Numbered from the stretch's first letter, positions 28,025-37,117 are shown. The stretch is DNA of 46,034 bases from Candidatus Terraquivivens yellowstonensis (GCA_023539445.1 JAKCEW010000006.1:1-46034); one strand, 5' to 3'. Numbers and translations: made by a program. The notes: a model not told the origin generated them from the sequence alone.

Positions 28025-28969
28025 TCAATGAGATGAGAAAGATACTGGCGAAGACAGGCGAAGTTTGGAAACCAATTTACAGTAGCTGCATACAGAATTC
28101 ATCGAAGGCATGCCGCACCTTTCGCATTCCCTTATGGCCGGTGCTTCAAAGTGTTTTTCTAGAATTGGTAGAAAACGTTTTACGTGGCTCTTGAATAAGA
28201 GGTATTTAAAGTTCGGAATTTCCTCCTCGATCCTTAGCAGTAGTTTCTTTCTTTTCAACATTCTGGAACCCTTTACCAACGGACATTCGCGGTCTACGTA
28301 CCCCGTATGCGTGGATAGTACGTAGTAGAGGTTTTCCTGCTCGGTCACCTCTACCAGTGGCTTTATCTTCTTGACGATCTTTGGATGCGTGCTAGGAAGA
28401 ACTGGTTTATTTCTTACCAAGTCCCCTAACGCCCCGCTCATGTACTGGTTAAACAGGAGCTCAACAGTATCGTCGAGGTTGTGACCAGTAGCTACAGCGT
28501 CCAATCCGTTCTCGAGTGCGACTTTATTTATCAGGTACCTCTTGACAACCCCGCATATCCCGCATATCCTCCGTCCGAGTTTAGAGGTAGCAAAATCGCC
28601 GATGGAGTATCCTTCAACCTTTTTCAAATCATACGTTATGCATTCTATAGAATTCTCCTGACAAAATTTTTGGACTAATGCTTGGCATGCGTCGGAATAT
28701 TCGGGTATCCCAAGGTTCAAGTGTATTACCGTGAAGTTAAGGCTTGGAAAAATGTTCAAAAGGGACCTAACCAAGGCCATGCTGTCCTTTCCTCCGGAAA
28801 CGGCAACGCCCAAATTTTTGACGTCACTAAGCATTCTGTACTTTATTATCGTCCTCTTAACCTTCTTCTCATAGTGCTCAATAAGGCAGGATTGGCATAA
28901 ACTGCTCCTCATGCTATCCAACCAGTAAAGTGACTCCGCTTCCGTCTTGCATTTGCTACATCTGGCCAT
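28025..28969 (-). CDS. tRNA 2-thiolation enzyme, TtuA/Ncs6 (CTU1) family
   Basis: A 314-residue PP-loop ATPase that activates a tRNA uridine for sulfur insertion. It has an N-terminal zinc pair (CSKC, CQSC), the PP-loop VAVSGGKDSMAL near 55-66, a central CGICG near 136 with other cysteines for a Fe-S cluster, the GHNLDDTVE motif, and a C-terminal zinc pair (CERC, CSYC). TtuA makes s2T54, important in thermophiles; Ncs6/NcsA makes s2U34. I cannot choose between them. A ubiquitin-like sulfur carrier would be needed from elsewhere. Confidence 0.87.
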   Translation of the reverse strand: MARCSKCKTEAESLYWLDSMRSSLCQSCLIEHYEKKVKRTIIKYRMLSDVKNLGVAVSGGKDSMALVRSLLNIFPSLNFTVIHLNLGIPEYSDACQALVQKFCQENSIECITYDLKKVEGYSIGDFATSKLGRRICGICGVVKRYLINKVALENGLDAVATGHNLDDTVELLFNQYMSGALGDLVRNKPVLPSTHPKIVKKIKPLVEVTEQENLYYVLSTHTGYVDRECPLVKGSRMLKRKKLLLRIEEEIPNFKYLLFKSHVKRFLPILEKHFEAPAIRECERCGMPSMNSVCSYCKLVSKLRLSSPVSFSSH

Positions 28970-29061
28970 TCTACAGTACGGTTGGAATGAGAGTATTTGA
29001 GTTTATTTTCGTGTTGGTGTTTTTCGGGAAAAAGGGACGCCGGGTAGCGATCGAGAAGCAA

Positions 29062-30018
29062 CTATGCTTGTCCATGCTGAGCCTTTGACTTTACCTCTTC
29101 TACGTATCTTATCGCTTCGAGTGCGGCCATACATCCGAAACCAGCGGCGGTTATCGCCTGTCTATACTTTTTGTCGTGGACATCACCTGCCGCAAACACT
29201 CCGGGAACGTTGGTCTTCACGACATCCCTAGTGATGATATACCCCTCATCGTCCAATTCTATTTTGTTTTTGAAGATGTCTGTTGATGGTTTGTGACCTA
29301 TGGCTACAAAAACAGCATCGCATTGAATGATAGATTCTTCACCCGTGAGAAGGTTCTTTACTTTGACACCTCGAACCTTTTCCTCGCCCAGTATATCGGT
29401 AACGGTGCTGTTCCAGACGAACGTGATCTTTGGGTTGGAGAACGCTCTCTCCTGCATTATTTTAGATGCTCTAAGCTTATCTCTTCTATGAATAACCGTG
29501 ACCTTCCTTGCTATGTTGGCGGTAAACAATGCATACTCCATGGCAGAGTCGCCGCCACCTACTATGACCACGTTTTCAGCATCCTTAAAGAGCGGTGCAT
29601 CGCAGGTAGCGCAGCTTGATACTCCCCTACCGATTAATCTCTTCTCTGATTCGAGGCCAAGCCAGCGTGGGGCTGCCCCAGTCGCGATTATTATCGAATG
29701 TCCTAAATATTCCTCGCTACTGGTAACGACTCTGTAGGGACTGCTCGAAAAATCTACGTCGATTGCATCGTCATAGATAATCTCTGCACCAAACTTTAAT
29801 GCCTGTTCTTTCATTCTCTCCATCAATTCAGGCCCAGGTATTCCTTCAGGGAAGCCTGGGAAATTCTCGACTTGACCAGTTAACATTAGTTGGCCTCCGG
29901 GAGTTACGCCTGCGATGATTATCACTTTCAGATTTGCCCTCGCCGCATATAACGCTGAGGTATATCCAGCCGGTCCGGACCCAATAATTATGACGTCATA
30001 AACATCCTTTTGAGCCAA
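29062..30018 (-). CDS. trxB: Thioredoxin reductase
   Basis: An FAD enzyme reducing thioredoxin. FAD-binding IIGSGPAGYTSALYAARAN is at the N-terminus; the redox CATC lies in SSCATCDAPLF near 137; NAD(P) binding is at VVGGGDSAMEYALF; a second FAD motif GVFAAGDVHD is near 284. GGDSAxEEA plus HRRDKLRASK suggests NADPH use. I prefer TTG 30018 as start since GGAGG sits 8 bases upstream; the frame extends to TTG 30033, which would place that Shine-Dalgarno inside the gene. Confidence 0.93.
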   Translation of the reverse strand: MAQKDVYDVIIIGSGPAGYTSALYAARANLKVIIIAGVTPGGQLMLTGQVENFPGFPEGIPGPELMERMKEQALKFGAEIIYDDAIDVDFSSSPYRVVTSSEEYLGHSIIIATGAAPRWLGLESEKRLIGRGVSSCATCDAPLFKDAENVVIVGGGDSAMEYALFTANIARKVTVIHRRDKLRASKIMQERAFSNPKITFVWNSTVTDILGEEKVRGVKVKNLLTGEESIIQCDAVFVAIGHKPSTDIFKNKIELDDEGYIITRDVVKTNVPGVFAAGDVHDKKYRQAITAAGFGCMAALEAIRYVEEVKSKAQHGQA

Positions 30019-30105
30019 GAGGATGCCCTCCAAGACTACGTATGATGCATGATCAAACTTTTAAAAATCCCTTTGTGCTTAGCGCCTCATAATTGAAGAT
30101 ATTGG

Positions 30106-30192
30106 TGCGGCCGCCGGGATTTGAACCCGGGACCTTGGGGCCTACCCCCTATGACGGGGCCCCCACGTCCTACCAGACTAGACTACGGCCGC
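30106..30192 (-). tRNA. tRNA-Gly (anticodon CCC) with 13-base intron
   Basis: Acceptor GCGGCCG/CGGCCGC with discriminator A, D-arm GTCT/GGAC and T-arm CCGGG TTCAAAT CCCGG are all regular. The anticodon stem is TGGGG/CCCCA with 20 bases between. A helix GCCC/GGGT with 3-base flanks CGT and AGG gives a relaxed BHB; cutting removes 13 bases (30142-30154) at position 37/38 and leaves the loop GCCCCGG, anticodon CCC at 30156-30158. Mature length is 74. The acceptor sequence fits Gly. Position 33 is C instead of the near-universal U. Confidence 0.82.
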
Positions 30193-30306
30193 GGATGCTC
30201 GGACAACACACGTTGATAATATTACAGAGTAGAAAGGGATAAATGTTACGCAAACGGATCTGATAATGTTAATTAACTCGGAATAAGGTAAAGCGTTGGG
30301 AAAGGG

Positions 30307-31008
30307 ATGCTCGAGACAGAAGTCGTTTTTGAAAAGGAGTTAGAGGACTTCTATTCGGAGGACACGGTGTTAATAGAGGGTCTGCCTGGCGTTGGTTTGG
30401 TGGCGAAGGTCGCCGTTTCCTATCTTTTGACCAAGCTGAACCCGAAGAGGGTGTGCCGGCTCTACTCGCCTTATTTTCCGAGCATTAGCTTCATAAGGGA
30501 CGGTAGGCTTATGTTCAGCTTTGGTGACATCTACCTCGCAAAGTCACCTAGGCCCATGCTGTTGCTTTATGGAAATGCGCAACCCATGACAAGCTACGGG
30601 CAGTATGAGTTTTGCGAGAAAGTTTTGGATGTTGCACAAAAGTTTGGGTGCAAATTCGTCATAACGCTGGGAGGTTATGGTAGGGATTTGGTATCGGATA
30701 AAAGGATGGTTTTCTGTTCGTCGACCGACAAGGATGTACTCGAAAAATGGGTTGGAAAGCTTGGGGCTCTGAGGTATTCGGGGCAGATAATAGGAGCGGC
30801 AGGGCTGCTGATTACGTTAGCAAGTATGAGAAACATGAGCGGTTTATCGATACTCGTAGAGACTAATGGGTTGGCGCCAGACTTCTTCGGGGCTATGCGT
30901 GCCCTAGAATCCCTAAACAAGCTTCTCGACATCAATATCAGGCCGAGAAACCTTGAAGAGCTTTCAAATGCTTACGCGTTCGCAGAGATAGAATATGAAC
31001 GTACCTAA
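30307..31008 (+). CDS. PAC2-family protein (proteasome-assembly-chaperone-like)
   Basis: 233 residues. The PAC2 fold signature is clear: TVLIEGLPGVGLVAKVAVSYLL near 20-41, FVITLGGYGR near 122, GQIIGAAGLLI and LVETNGLAPDFFGAMRALESLNKLL near the C-terminus. Archaeal relatives (PbaA/PbaB type) bind proteasome core particles, though some act otherwise. It follows tRNA-Gly divergently and converges on the Lsm gene. A second PAC2 protein lies 4.2 kb away, beside a proteasome subunit. Confidence 0.85.
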   Translation: MLETEVVFEKELEDFYSEDTVLIEGLPGVGLVAKVAVSYLLTKLNPKRVCRLYSPYFPSISFIRDGRLMFSFGDIYLAKSPRPMLLLYGNAQPMTSYGQYEFCEKVLDVAQKFGCKFVITLGGYGRDLVSDKRMVFCSSTDKDVLEKWVGKLGALRYSGQIIGAAGLLITLASMRNMSGLSILVETNGLAPDFFGAMRALESLNKLLDINIRPRNLEELSNAYAFAEIEYERT

Positions 31009-31051
31009 CGAACTGAGGCAAACGTCGTTAGGCACAAACCTTTAGCTCTTG

Positions 31052-31474
31052 TCATTTTGCCTCTTCTTTGATGAATTCTTCGAAGACCTTCTGGACGCGT
31101 TCAGCTGCAGGTCCAGAGCCTTCAACCACGCCGCTTCTTGTCACCCTAATTCTGTCCATGACGAGTATGACATCCGCCTCCTTGATGTATCTGACCATAT
31201 TCGGAAAAACGCGATTGAGTCTCTCTGCAAGCTTTTGCATGTCTATTCCAGCCTCCATCGTCTCGATCATCAATATGTTATTGCCAGATAGGAACACCTT
31301 CGGAACAGTGTTTCCATCTTCATATTTTACGTCAGCAAGCCATACGCTATAGTCTGAAGGGTTGTATGCCAAGAGCCTGCCCTCCAGCTTTATACCCTGA
31401 ACGGTCGATACCCTAACGACCTTATCCATGAGTGCCGCAAATTCATCAGAAAACCTCTTGGACGGTAATGCCAT
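31052..31474 (-). CDS. Sm-like protein with C-terminal extension (SmAP3-type)
   Basis: The N-terminal Lsm domain (about 10-75) has Sm1 (VVRVSTVQGIKLEGRLLAYNPSDYSVWLADV) and Sm2 (VFLSGNNILMIE). A C-terminal domain (about 78-140) with helix and strand pattern (DMQKLAERLNRVFP, DVILVMDRIRVTRSGV) makes it 140 residues, twice the usual SmAP1. This matches SmAP3, which forms rings of uncertain RNA or protein role. ATG 31474 is preceded by a short AT-rich region. Confidence 0.85.
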   Translation of the reverse strand: MALPSKRFSDEFAALMDKVVRVSTVQGIKLEGRLLAYNPSDYSVWLADVKYEDGNTVPKVFLSGNNILMIETMEAGIDMQKLAERLNRVFPNMVRYIKEADVILVMDRIRVTRSGVVEGSGPAAERVQKVFEEFIKEEAK

Positions 31475-31566
31475 GAGCCCAACCTCGCCATTTTTATTTA
31501 CTAGAACTTGAATAAAAGCATAAAATGCGAGGATAACCTTACGAAGGGCTTGCTGTCAAAAGCCGT

Positions 31567-32364
31567 TTAAGAAGATTGCTCTTCTTCGTCTTCGCTCAGC
31601 TCATCATCCGCCTTAACTTCTTTCATCGCCGATTTGCTTACCAAGGAGTCAAGCGGTTGTTTGATGACTATACCAAAACCAGATTGTATATCGAATGTGT
31701 ATATCGTGGGGTCCATCTGTGACCACCGCATCTTTCTCACGTATATTGTCCTGATAAGCTTGCCGTCAAGCCTCGTTATGCCCATCACTATTACACCCGA
31801 CGCAAGGAATTCCTCGTAACCGAACCTGCTCAGCTTAGTAGAGCCCGTAGGTATGTCCGTAATGAGCAGGGTCGTAGCGTTACAAACCTCTTCTAAGTAT
31901 GTTATGACCTCTCTCAGATACTCCCTGACGTAAAATTCTTCTTTAGCTCCCATTGCAAGGGCTGAGACTGGATCTAGGACTATTCTTGATATGGGCCCTC
32001 CCCTAGTCACCCTTCTGATTGCTTCGATGAATGCCTTGCTCTCCTTCCCATACTTCCTGACCTCGGCTGCCTCTAGCCTTATCTCAAAGGGATAGAAAAG
32101 TCCGTTCTTGACGTAGGGCCAAAAGTTCCAGCCTAACGTTTCAGCGCCCGTGAGGACGTTTCCAACCCTTTCGTCCAATGATACGTAAACACACGGCTCA
32201 TTACGCAATAATCCATCCCTCAAAAACTGCAGTGCAAGTATTGTCTTGCCAGCACCGGTCTCGCCAGCGATGAGGTATGTCCGTCCTTGGATGAAACCGC
32301 CTCCCAACATTTTGTCGAGCTTTAGTATCCCTGTCGAAACTCTTTGCAACAAAGCGCTCACCAT
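31567..32364 (-). CDS. KaiC-like RecA-family ATPase
   Basis: A single KaiC/RadA-type domain: STGILKLDKMLGGGFIQGRTYLIAGETGAGKTILALQF carries Walker A; a catalytic Glu pair sits in YVSLDERV; Walker B is ISRIVLDPVSALA. The C-terminal tail is acidic (DELSEDEEEQSS). Such archaeal proteins often regulate or assist signalling and motility, but the partner is unknown here. The longer frame begins at ATG 32376; TATA TATTTATAAG at about 32385-32394 makes ATG 32364 more likely. It lies head-on behind thrC on the same strand. Confidence 0.8.
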   Translation of the reverse strand: MVSALLQRVSTGILKLDKMLGGGFIQGRTYLIAGETGAGKTILALQFLRDGLLRNEPCVYVSLDERVGNVLTGAETLGWNFWPYVKNGLFYPFEIRLEAAEVRKYGKESKAFIEAIRRVTRGGPISRIVLDPVSALAMGAKEEFYVREYLREVITYLEEVCNATTLLITDIPTGSTKLSRFGYEEFLASGVIVMGITRLDGKLIRTIYVRKMRWSQMDPTIYTFDIQSGFGIVIKQPLDSLVSKSAMKEVKADDELSEDEEEQSS

Positions 32365-32392
32365 ATTCTTCCACATCCGTCTTATAAATACT

Positions 32393-33622
32393 CTACTGGT
32401 TGAGCAGAGAGGTGAAAATATTCCTGATTAAATCCAAGTCGGGTGCAACGTCTATGGGCTCTAAGCCCTTAATCAACTCTGGATTTGGATCTTTTAGCAT
32501 GTTCCCTGTACAAATGCAAACGATCGTTTCGTCAGCATCGATCTCTCCATTTTCTATGAGCTTCTTGACACCCGCTACCGATGCAGCCGCAGCAGGCTCC
32601 ACGCCTATCCCCTCAAGGCTAGCCAGCATCCTTTGAGCCTCGATTATCTCGGCATCCGAGACCTTTGCAACAAGACCGTTAGATTCTTTTACGGCCAACA
32701 GCGCTTTTTTCCAGTTTACCGGCTTTCCTATCCTTATGGCTGATGCTATCGTGTTGGGCGCTTCAACTGGTCTCAATGTCTCAAGACCATTTTTCACTAA
32801 ATCGACAAACGGCGAGGCACCCTCGGACTGAATGCCAACCATTGACGGCACACAATCCGTTAGACCAACCACCTCCATTTCTTTGAACCCTTTCCAAGCT
32901 GCTGCTATGTTCCCACAATTCCCGACGGGAAGCGCTACGTATCTTGGCACTTTACCGAGCTGGTCTGTTATTTCAAAAGCCACGGTCTTCTGCCCTTCAA
33001 TCCTCCACGGGTTGATCGAATTTAGTAGGTAAATGCCAACCTCATCTACAACCTTCCACACTAAGCTCAGGGCTTCGTCGAAAGTTCCATCCAATCTAAT
33101 CACTTTTGCGCCATACATTATTGCTTGAAACAATTTGCCAAGAGCAACGGTTTGCTTCGGCACGATCACGATGCAAGGGATTCTGGCCCTAGCGGAATAT
33201 GCAGCAAGCGATGCGGCGGTATTGCCCGTTGAAGCACATGCAACGCCCTTTACCCCGAGCTTTAATGCTTTAGTTATGCCAACACACATGCCTCTATCCT
33301 TGAAGCTACCCGTGGGATTCATCCCCTCATACTTGATGTAAAAATCTTTGGCTCCCAGCCACTTGCCAAGCCTCTCACATTTGTAGAGAGGCGTACCGCC
33401 CTCATACAGCGATACCGTAGAATCGCCAACCTCAAAAGGTAGCAATTCAAAATACCTCCAAACGTTGAAGCTCCTAGACCTAAACCTTTCCCACGAAATG
33501 CCGTCCAAGCTTTCAAGATCTATGCGAACTTCTAACAGTCCACCACAATCACATTTGTACTTGATAACGTCTGCATCATACGTCGAATGGCATTCTATAC
33601 ACTCCTGCCAAACCTTTTTCAT
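32393..33622 (-). CDS. thrC: Threonine synthase
   Basis: A PLP enzyme converting O-phosphohomoserine to threonine. The 409-residue protein begins with a zinc-ribbon-like CIEC...CDC (C8, C11, C24, C26), as in archaeal forms. K108 in PTGSFKDRG binds PLP, and STGNTAASLAAYSARA and the glycine loop GNCGNI hold the phosphate. No other threonine-pathway gene is nearby. ATG 33622 is a normal start. Confidence 0.94.
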   Translation of the reverse strand: MKKVWQECIECHSTYDADVIKYKCDCGGLLEVRIDLESLDGISWERFRSRSFNVWRYFELLPFEVGDSTVSLYEGGTPLYKCERLGKWLGAKDFYIKYEGMNPTGSFKDRGMCVGITKALKLGVKGVACASTGNTAASLAAYSARARIPCIVIVPKQTVALGKLFQAIMYGAKVIRLDGTFDEALSLVWKVVDEVGIYLLNSINPWRIEGQKTVAFEITDQLGKVPRYVALPVGNCGNIAAAWKGFKEMEVVGLTDCVPSMVGIQSEGASPFVDLVKNGLETLRPVEAPNTIASAIRIGKPVNWKKALLAVKESNGLVAKVSDAEIIEAQRMLASLEGIGVEPAAAASVAGVKKLIENGEIDADETIVCICTGNMLKDPNPELIKGLEPIDVAPDLDLIRNIFTSLLNQ

Positions 33623-33651
33623 AACTTTTCACTTCAAACTTATGCGCTAAT

Positions 33652-34368
33652 TTAAACATTGCTTGTACCCAGAAGGTTGCTAAATAACAAAATCGGCTGG
33701 AGATTCACAGTCAGTTTAACCTTGTCACCGTCCTTAAGGCCGTACCTCTCTCTGAGGTTGTACGGTGCAACAACCTCTATCACCGATGCATCATGGTGCG
33801 TTCTTTCTATGAAGAGTATTGCGCACTCGTCTTTATCGTTGAAGAGCGCCTTTATGCACTTAGCGCTGCCGTAGCTTCTTTTCTCGTCCTTGAAGCCCTC
33901 TATCACTATATCAGCGGCTTTTTCTAACAAGATCCTTCCTTCTACTGCTGCGCTTGATGACAACCTTATGTTAAGCGTACCCAAGAAAGGTTCGAAACCG
34001 AGCTTCTCTTTAATTTGGGTGTAGTAGCCCGGAAGGCCTATGTAGTAAGCACCCTCGCCGAGTCCGGAGAATACCCTTCCCTCCAAAGTTATCTGGACAG
34101 GCTGCTCAAATATCCTCTTCAGCCTAACGTGCAGATCGATCAATTCGTTCATCCCATTTTTTGTTAATTTCACGTAGGTCTCCCTTCCGACAATTCTCCG
34201 TGTTATGTAACCTTCCTTTTCCAGTTGGATGAGTAATCTGGACGCCGTTTGCTGCGAAATGTTAAGTTGTTTTGCGAGCATTGATGTAGTTATTCTGATA
34301 TCGTGGGCAAAGGCGTCGTTCTCTGCCAAGAAGATCAGTATGCTCTCCTTACCTTTTAGCAGCCTCAT
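33652..34368 (-). CDS. ribK: CTP-dependent riboflavin kinase with N-terminal winged helix (RbkR-type)
   Basis: Residues 1-85 are a winged helix-turn-helix (TTSMLAKQLNISQQTASRLLIQLEKEGYITRR). Residues 95-238 are the archaeal DUF120 kinase: GRVFSGLGEGAYYIGLPGY, FEPFLGTLNIRL, and LRERYGLKDGDKVKLTV. It makes FMN from riboflavin with CTP. Fusions of this kind act in other archaea as riboflavin-responsive regulators (RbkR), so it may also control riboflavin genes elsewhere. The gene stands alone between thrC and the proteasome subunit. Confidence 0.93.
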   Translation of the reverse strand: MRLLKGKESILIFLAENDAFAHDIRITTSMLAKQLNISQQTASRLLIQLEKEGYITRRIVGRETYVKLTKNGMNELIDLHVRLKRIFEQPVQITLEGRVFSGLGEGAYYIGLPGYYTQIKEKLGFEPFLGTLNIRLSSSAAVEGRILLEKAADIVIEGFKDEKRSYGSAKCIKALFNDKDECAILFIERTHHDASVIEVVAPYNLRERYGLKDGDKVKLTVNLQPILLFSNLLGTSNV

Positions 34369-34423
34369 ACGAGGTACCGACCTAATAACTTGACGCTCTT
34401 CTTCTTGCTATATGAAATGTCTC

Positions 34424-35029
34424 TCATAAATTTATGGTCTCGTTTACCATCAGGCCTTTTTCAGTAAAGATGAGTATGTCTATGCCGTTTCCGCTCGCCG
34501 CATCTCTAGCCATCGATGCTTTGATCGCTTTTATGGATAAATCGTAAAGCTCCTTTGGTGTCATATTTTCTCTGTACTCGCTCTCAACGACCCCTATCGC
34601 TATCTCAGCGCCAGAACCTACGACTGCATAATCGTCCTCTATCATGGAACCAAGCGGGTCCAATACTATTATGTGTGACCCATCCTCGTCAAACCCTCCG
34701 ACTATGCTTTCCATCAAGTAGGGGAAGAACCTGCTGCTGAATAGGTAGTTGGAAAGAATCTTTGCAACCGTCCGAACTTTTGGTTCGATGCGGTTCTCAA
34801 TCTTATAGAGGTTTATCGCAGCCGTAGCATCCCTTATGAGCATCTGCATATCGGCGACAAAACCCGCACACGCAGCGCCTATTTTCGGGGTTATCTGGAA
34901 TACTTTTTTCGCAGATTTGCTCATAACGAAGTAACCATATGAGAGCCTCTTCTCGGAAGCCAGGGCGACAGCATCCTTGCTTCTGATACCTAATGTCGTT
35001 GCACCTGGATACGGAAACTGAGTGCTCAA
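34424..35029 (-). CDS. psmB: 20S proteasome beta subunit, apparently non-catalytic type
   Basis: 201 residues with the Ntn-hydrolase beta fold, including the GSGAEIAIGVVESEY and RDAASGNGIDI regions. Gapless alignment from memory to the Thermoplasma beta subunit puts A10 at the position of catalytic Thr1, with T11, T12, E26 at position 17 and K42 at position 33. The nucleophile therefore seems to be Ala, as in one of the two beta subunits of Sulfolobus-type proteasomes. An active beta should be encoded elsewhere. The start is TTG 35029, giving a 9-residue lead. If T11 were used, one residue would be missing before the GIRSKD strand. Confidence 0.88.
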   Translation of the reverse strand: MSTQFPYPGATTLGIRSKDAVALASEKRLSYGYFVMSKSAKKVFQITPKIGAACAGFVADMQMLIRDATAAINLYKIENRIEPKVRTVAKILSNYLFSSRFFPYLMESIVGGFDEDGSHIIVLDPLGSMIEDDYAVVGSGAEIAIGVVESEYRENMTPKELYDLSIKAIKASMARDAASGNGIDILIFTEKGLMVNETINL

Positions 35030-35183
35030 ATTCCATTCACCGGTTTTCCTTGTTTAATCGTACTTAAGCGGCATACTTAAATGTTAAGTTTTCCTTTCTT
35101 CAAGCCGTCCTGCTCGTTGATGTTGACTCTTCTGAAGGGGTTGCTGAAGTTAAATAGTGGCTTAGTAGCTCGCAAAATAAGGG

Positions 35184-35993
35184 ATGGAGGACATCATTCG
35201 CTTTTACGAGCTGCCAACCCTAAAAGAACCGTACCTAATCGCCGGCTTCCATGGCTGGTCCGATGGTGGAAAAGTATCGAGCATGACGCTCCTGTATCTG
35301 TTGACGAAGCTTCCATCAAAGCTTTTCGCTGAAATGAACTCAGAACCCTTCTACGATTTCACGGTAAGGAGACCATACGTCTCTTACAAATCGGGCATCA
35401 TGACGAGCTATACGATGCCAAAGAACGAATTCTGGTACGTTAATGGTGCAGGTGGGCGCTCGCTTGTACTGTTCCTTGGTGAAGAACCAAACCTAAACTG
35501 GATGAAGTACGTTGATGCGATAATGTATGTTATCAAAAAATTCGGGATAAAGAGGGTTTATACGATAGGCGGTTTGCTGGACAGAATACCGCACACCGTA
35601 GAGCCTGTGATGAGCCTCTTTATCAACAACGAAAGCCTCAAAAAAGATGTCTGGGCACTCGGTGGAGAATTCACGAACTATGAGGGGCCCGGTAGCATTC
35701 ACAGCCTCATACTGTATGCGTGCATGAAGGAGGGCATAGAGGCCATGATTATATGGGGGCATTCACCCATTTATCTACCATTCCCGGACGTTCAAACAGC
35801 CTATTACCTGACAAAGAAGCTCGCGGAGCATCTTAACATAAATTTGGACCTAGGCAACCTCGAGGAAGGGTACAGGGATTTTAAGGTTAGAATTAACATA
35901 GAGATGCAAAACCAGCCAGAGTTGAGAAGGTTGGTCTTAGAGCTGGAGGACGAGTACTACAGGTCACGAAGAAGGATCAAACACATATCCTAA
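35184..35993 (+). CDS. PAC2-family protein, second copy
   Basis: 269 residues with PAC2 features: LIAGFHGWSDGGKVSSMTLLYLL near 18-40, FGIKRVYTIGGLLDRIPHTVEP near 113, GPGSIHSLILYACMKEGIEAMIIWGHSP, and a charged C-terminal helix ending SRRRIKHIS. It is divergent from the proteasome beta gene, 150 bases away, consistent with a proteasome-assembly role like PbaA/PbaB. The distance in sequence from the copy at 30307 suggests separate subfamilies. It is followed closely by rtcA. Confidence 0.85.
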   Translation: MEDIIRFYELPTLKEPYLIAGFHGWSDGGKVSSMTLLYLLTKLPSKLFAEMNSEPFYDFTVRRPYVSYKSGIMTSYTMPKNEFWYVNGAGGRSLVLFLGEEPNLNWMKYVDAIMYVIKKFGIKRVYTIGGLLDRIPHTVEPVMSLFINNESLKKDVWALGGEFTNYEGPGSIHSLILYACMKEGIEAMIIWGHSPIYLPFPDVQTAYYLTKKLAEHLNINLDLGNLEEGYRDFKVRINIEMQNQPELRRLVLELEDEYYRSRRRIKHIS

Positions 35994-36019
35994 ATTACGA
36001 TGTATAAACGTGAGAAGCA

Positions 36020-37117
36020 TTGGGCGCTGAGGATATCTTCAGCCTTGACGGTTCCATAGGCGAGGGCGGAGGTCAGGTACTGAGGACGGCCATAGCCCTT
36101 TCCGCCATGATGCTGAAGCCCATCAGGATATACAACATTAGGGCTAAGAGGTCACCGCAAGGTCTTAGACCGCAACACATGACCGCAGTAAAGGCTGTGG
36201 CTTGGTTGGCGGACGCCGACGTTAAGGGGTTGAGCGTAGGTTCCAGCGAGGTAGTTTTCATACCGAAAAGATTGAGGGGCGGAAAGACGACGTTCGATGC
36301 GGGAACAGCTGGTAGCACTACGCTAATCCTCCAGTCTTTGATGCCAGCCATGGCCTTCGCAGAAGAACGCGTGGAGGCTGAGATAAGGGGAGGGACTAAC
36401 AACCCTATGGCGCCCACGTTTGAGTACCTTTCTTACGTTCTTCTACCGGTGCTTAGACAGATGGGCTGCAACTTCTCACTCGAATTAATGAGGCGTGGGT
36501 TCTATCCAAGAGGCCAAGGAATTGTCAGGGTTAGGTCGGAGCCCGTGGACTATCTTAAACCGATTAGGTTGACAGAATTTTCAGGTATAGAGAAGATATC
36601 AGGAATCAGCTACAGCTGTAGATTGCCGGGCCACATAGCCGAGCGCATGGCCAGAAGCGCATCCAAGTTTTTGAGCGCAAACGGTTACGAGAACACGGAC
36701 ATATCGCTGGAAGTGTTGCAGGCTGATGCGCCTAAGTGTTCTGTGGACCCTGGTTGCGGCATCATATTGTTCGCTAGGACAAAAGACGGCAATATCATAG
36801 CATCGGACAGCCTCGGAAGGTTGGGCGTTCCTGCTGAGAAGATTGGTGAGGAGGCAGCGGCAGACTTAGTAAAGCAACTAAATGCTAAGGCGCCAGTTGA
36901 TAAGCACCTCGGCGACCAGTTGGTCATTTGGACGGCAATCGCAAAGGGTCACTCCGAGTACAGGGTTACAGAATTAACGCTACACACGCTCACGGGCATA
37001 GAAGTTTGTAAGAGGTTAACGGGCGCGGAGTTTGTGGTTGAGGGTACGATTGGTGAACCCGGCAGGATATATTGCAAGGGCATAGGCTTGACGCGGAAGG
37101 TTGCGAGAGGGGATTAA
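36020..37117 (+). CDS. rtcA: RNA 3'-terminal phosphate cyclase
   Basis: It converts RNA 3'-phosphate ends to 2',3'-cyclic phosphates with ATP. The 365-residue protein begins DGSIGEGGGQVLRTAIALSAM, then RPQHMTAVKA, GSTTLILQSL, and the active-site His near 296 in VDKHLGDQLVIW, which becomes adenylylated. The length is typical of the active enzyme rather than the Rcl1 paralogue. It starts at TTG 36020, 26 bases after the PAC2 gene, so the two are likely co-transcribed. Its substrates overlap with products of nucleases in this window. Confidence 0.93.
   Translation: MGAEDIFSLDGSIGEGGGQVLRTAIALSAMMLKPIRIYNIRAKRSPQGLRPQHMTAVKAVAWLADADVKGLSVGSSEVVFIPKRLRGGKTTFDAGTAGSTTLILQSLMPAMAFAEERVEAEIRGGTNNPMAPTFEYLSYVLLPVLRQMGCNFSLELMRRGFYPRGQGIVRVRSEPVDYLKPIRLTEFSGIEKISGISYSCRLPGHIAERMARSASKFLSANGYENTDISLEVLQADAPKCSVDPGCGIILFARTKDGNIIASDSLGRLGVPAEKIGEEAAADLVKQLNAKAPVDKHLGDQLVIWTAIAKGHSEYRVTELTLHTLTGIEVCKRLTGAEFVVEGTIGEPGRIYCKGIGLTRKVARGD

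Noticed and set aside
30142-30165. Seven-base loop G-U-CAU-A-G on a 5-bp stem inside tRNA-Gly, which could suggest tRNA-Met
   Set aside because: It would leave 6 extra bases before and 7 after the anticodon stem, and the acceptor is of Gly type. A 37/38 intron gives regular arms instead.
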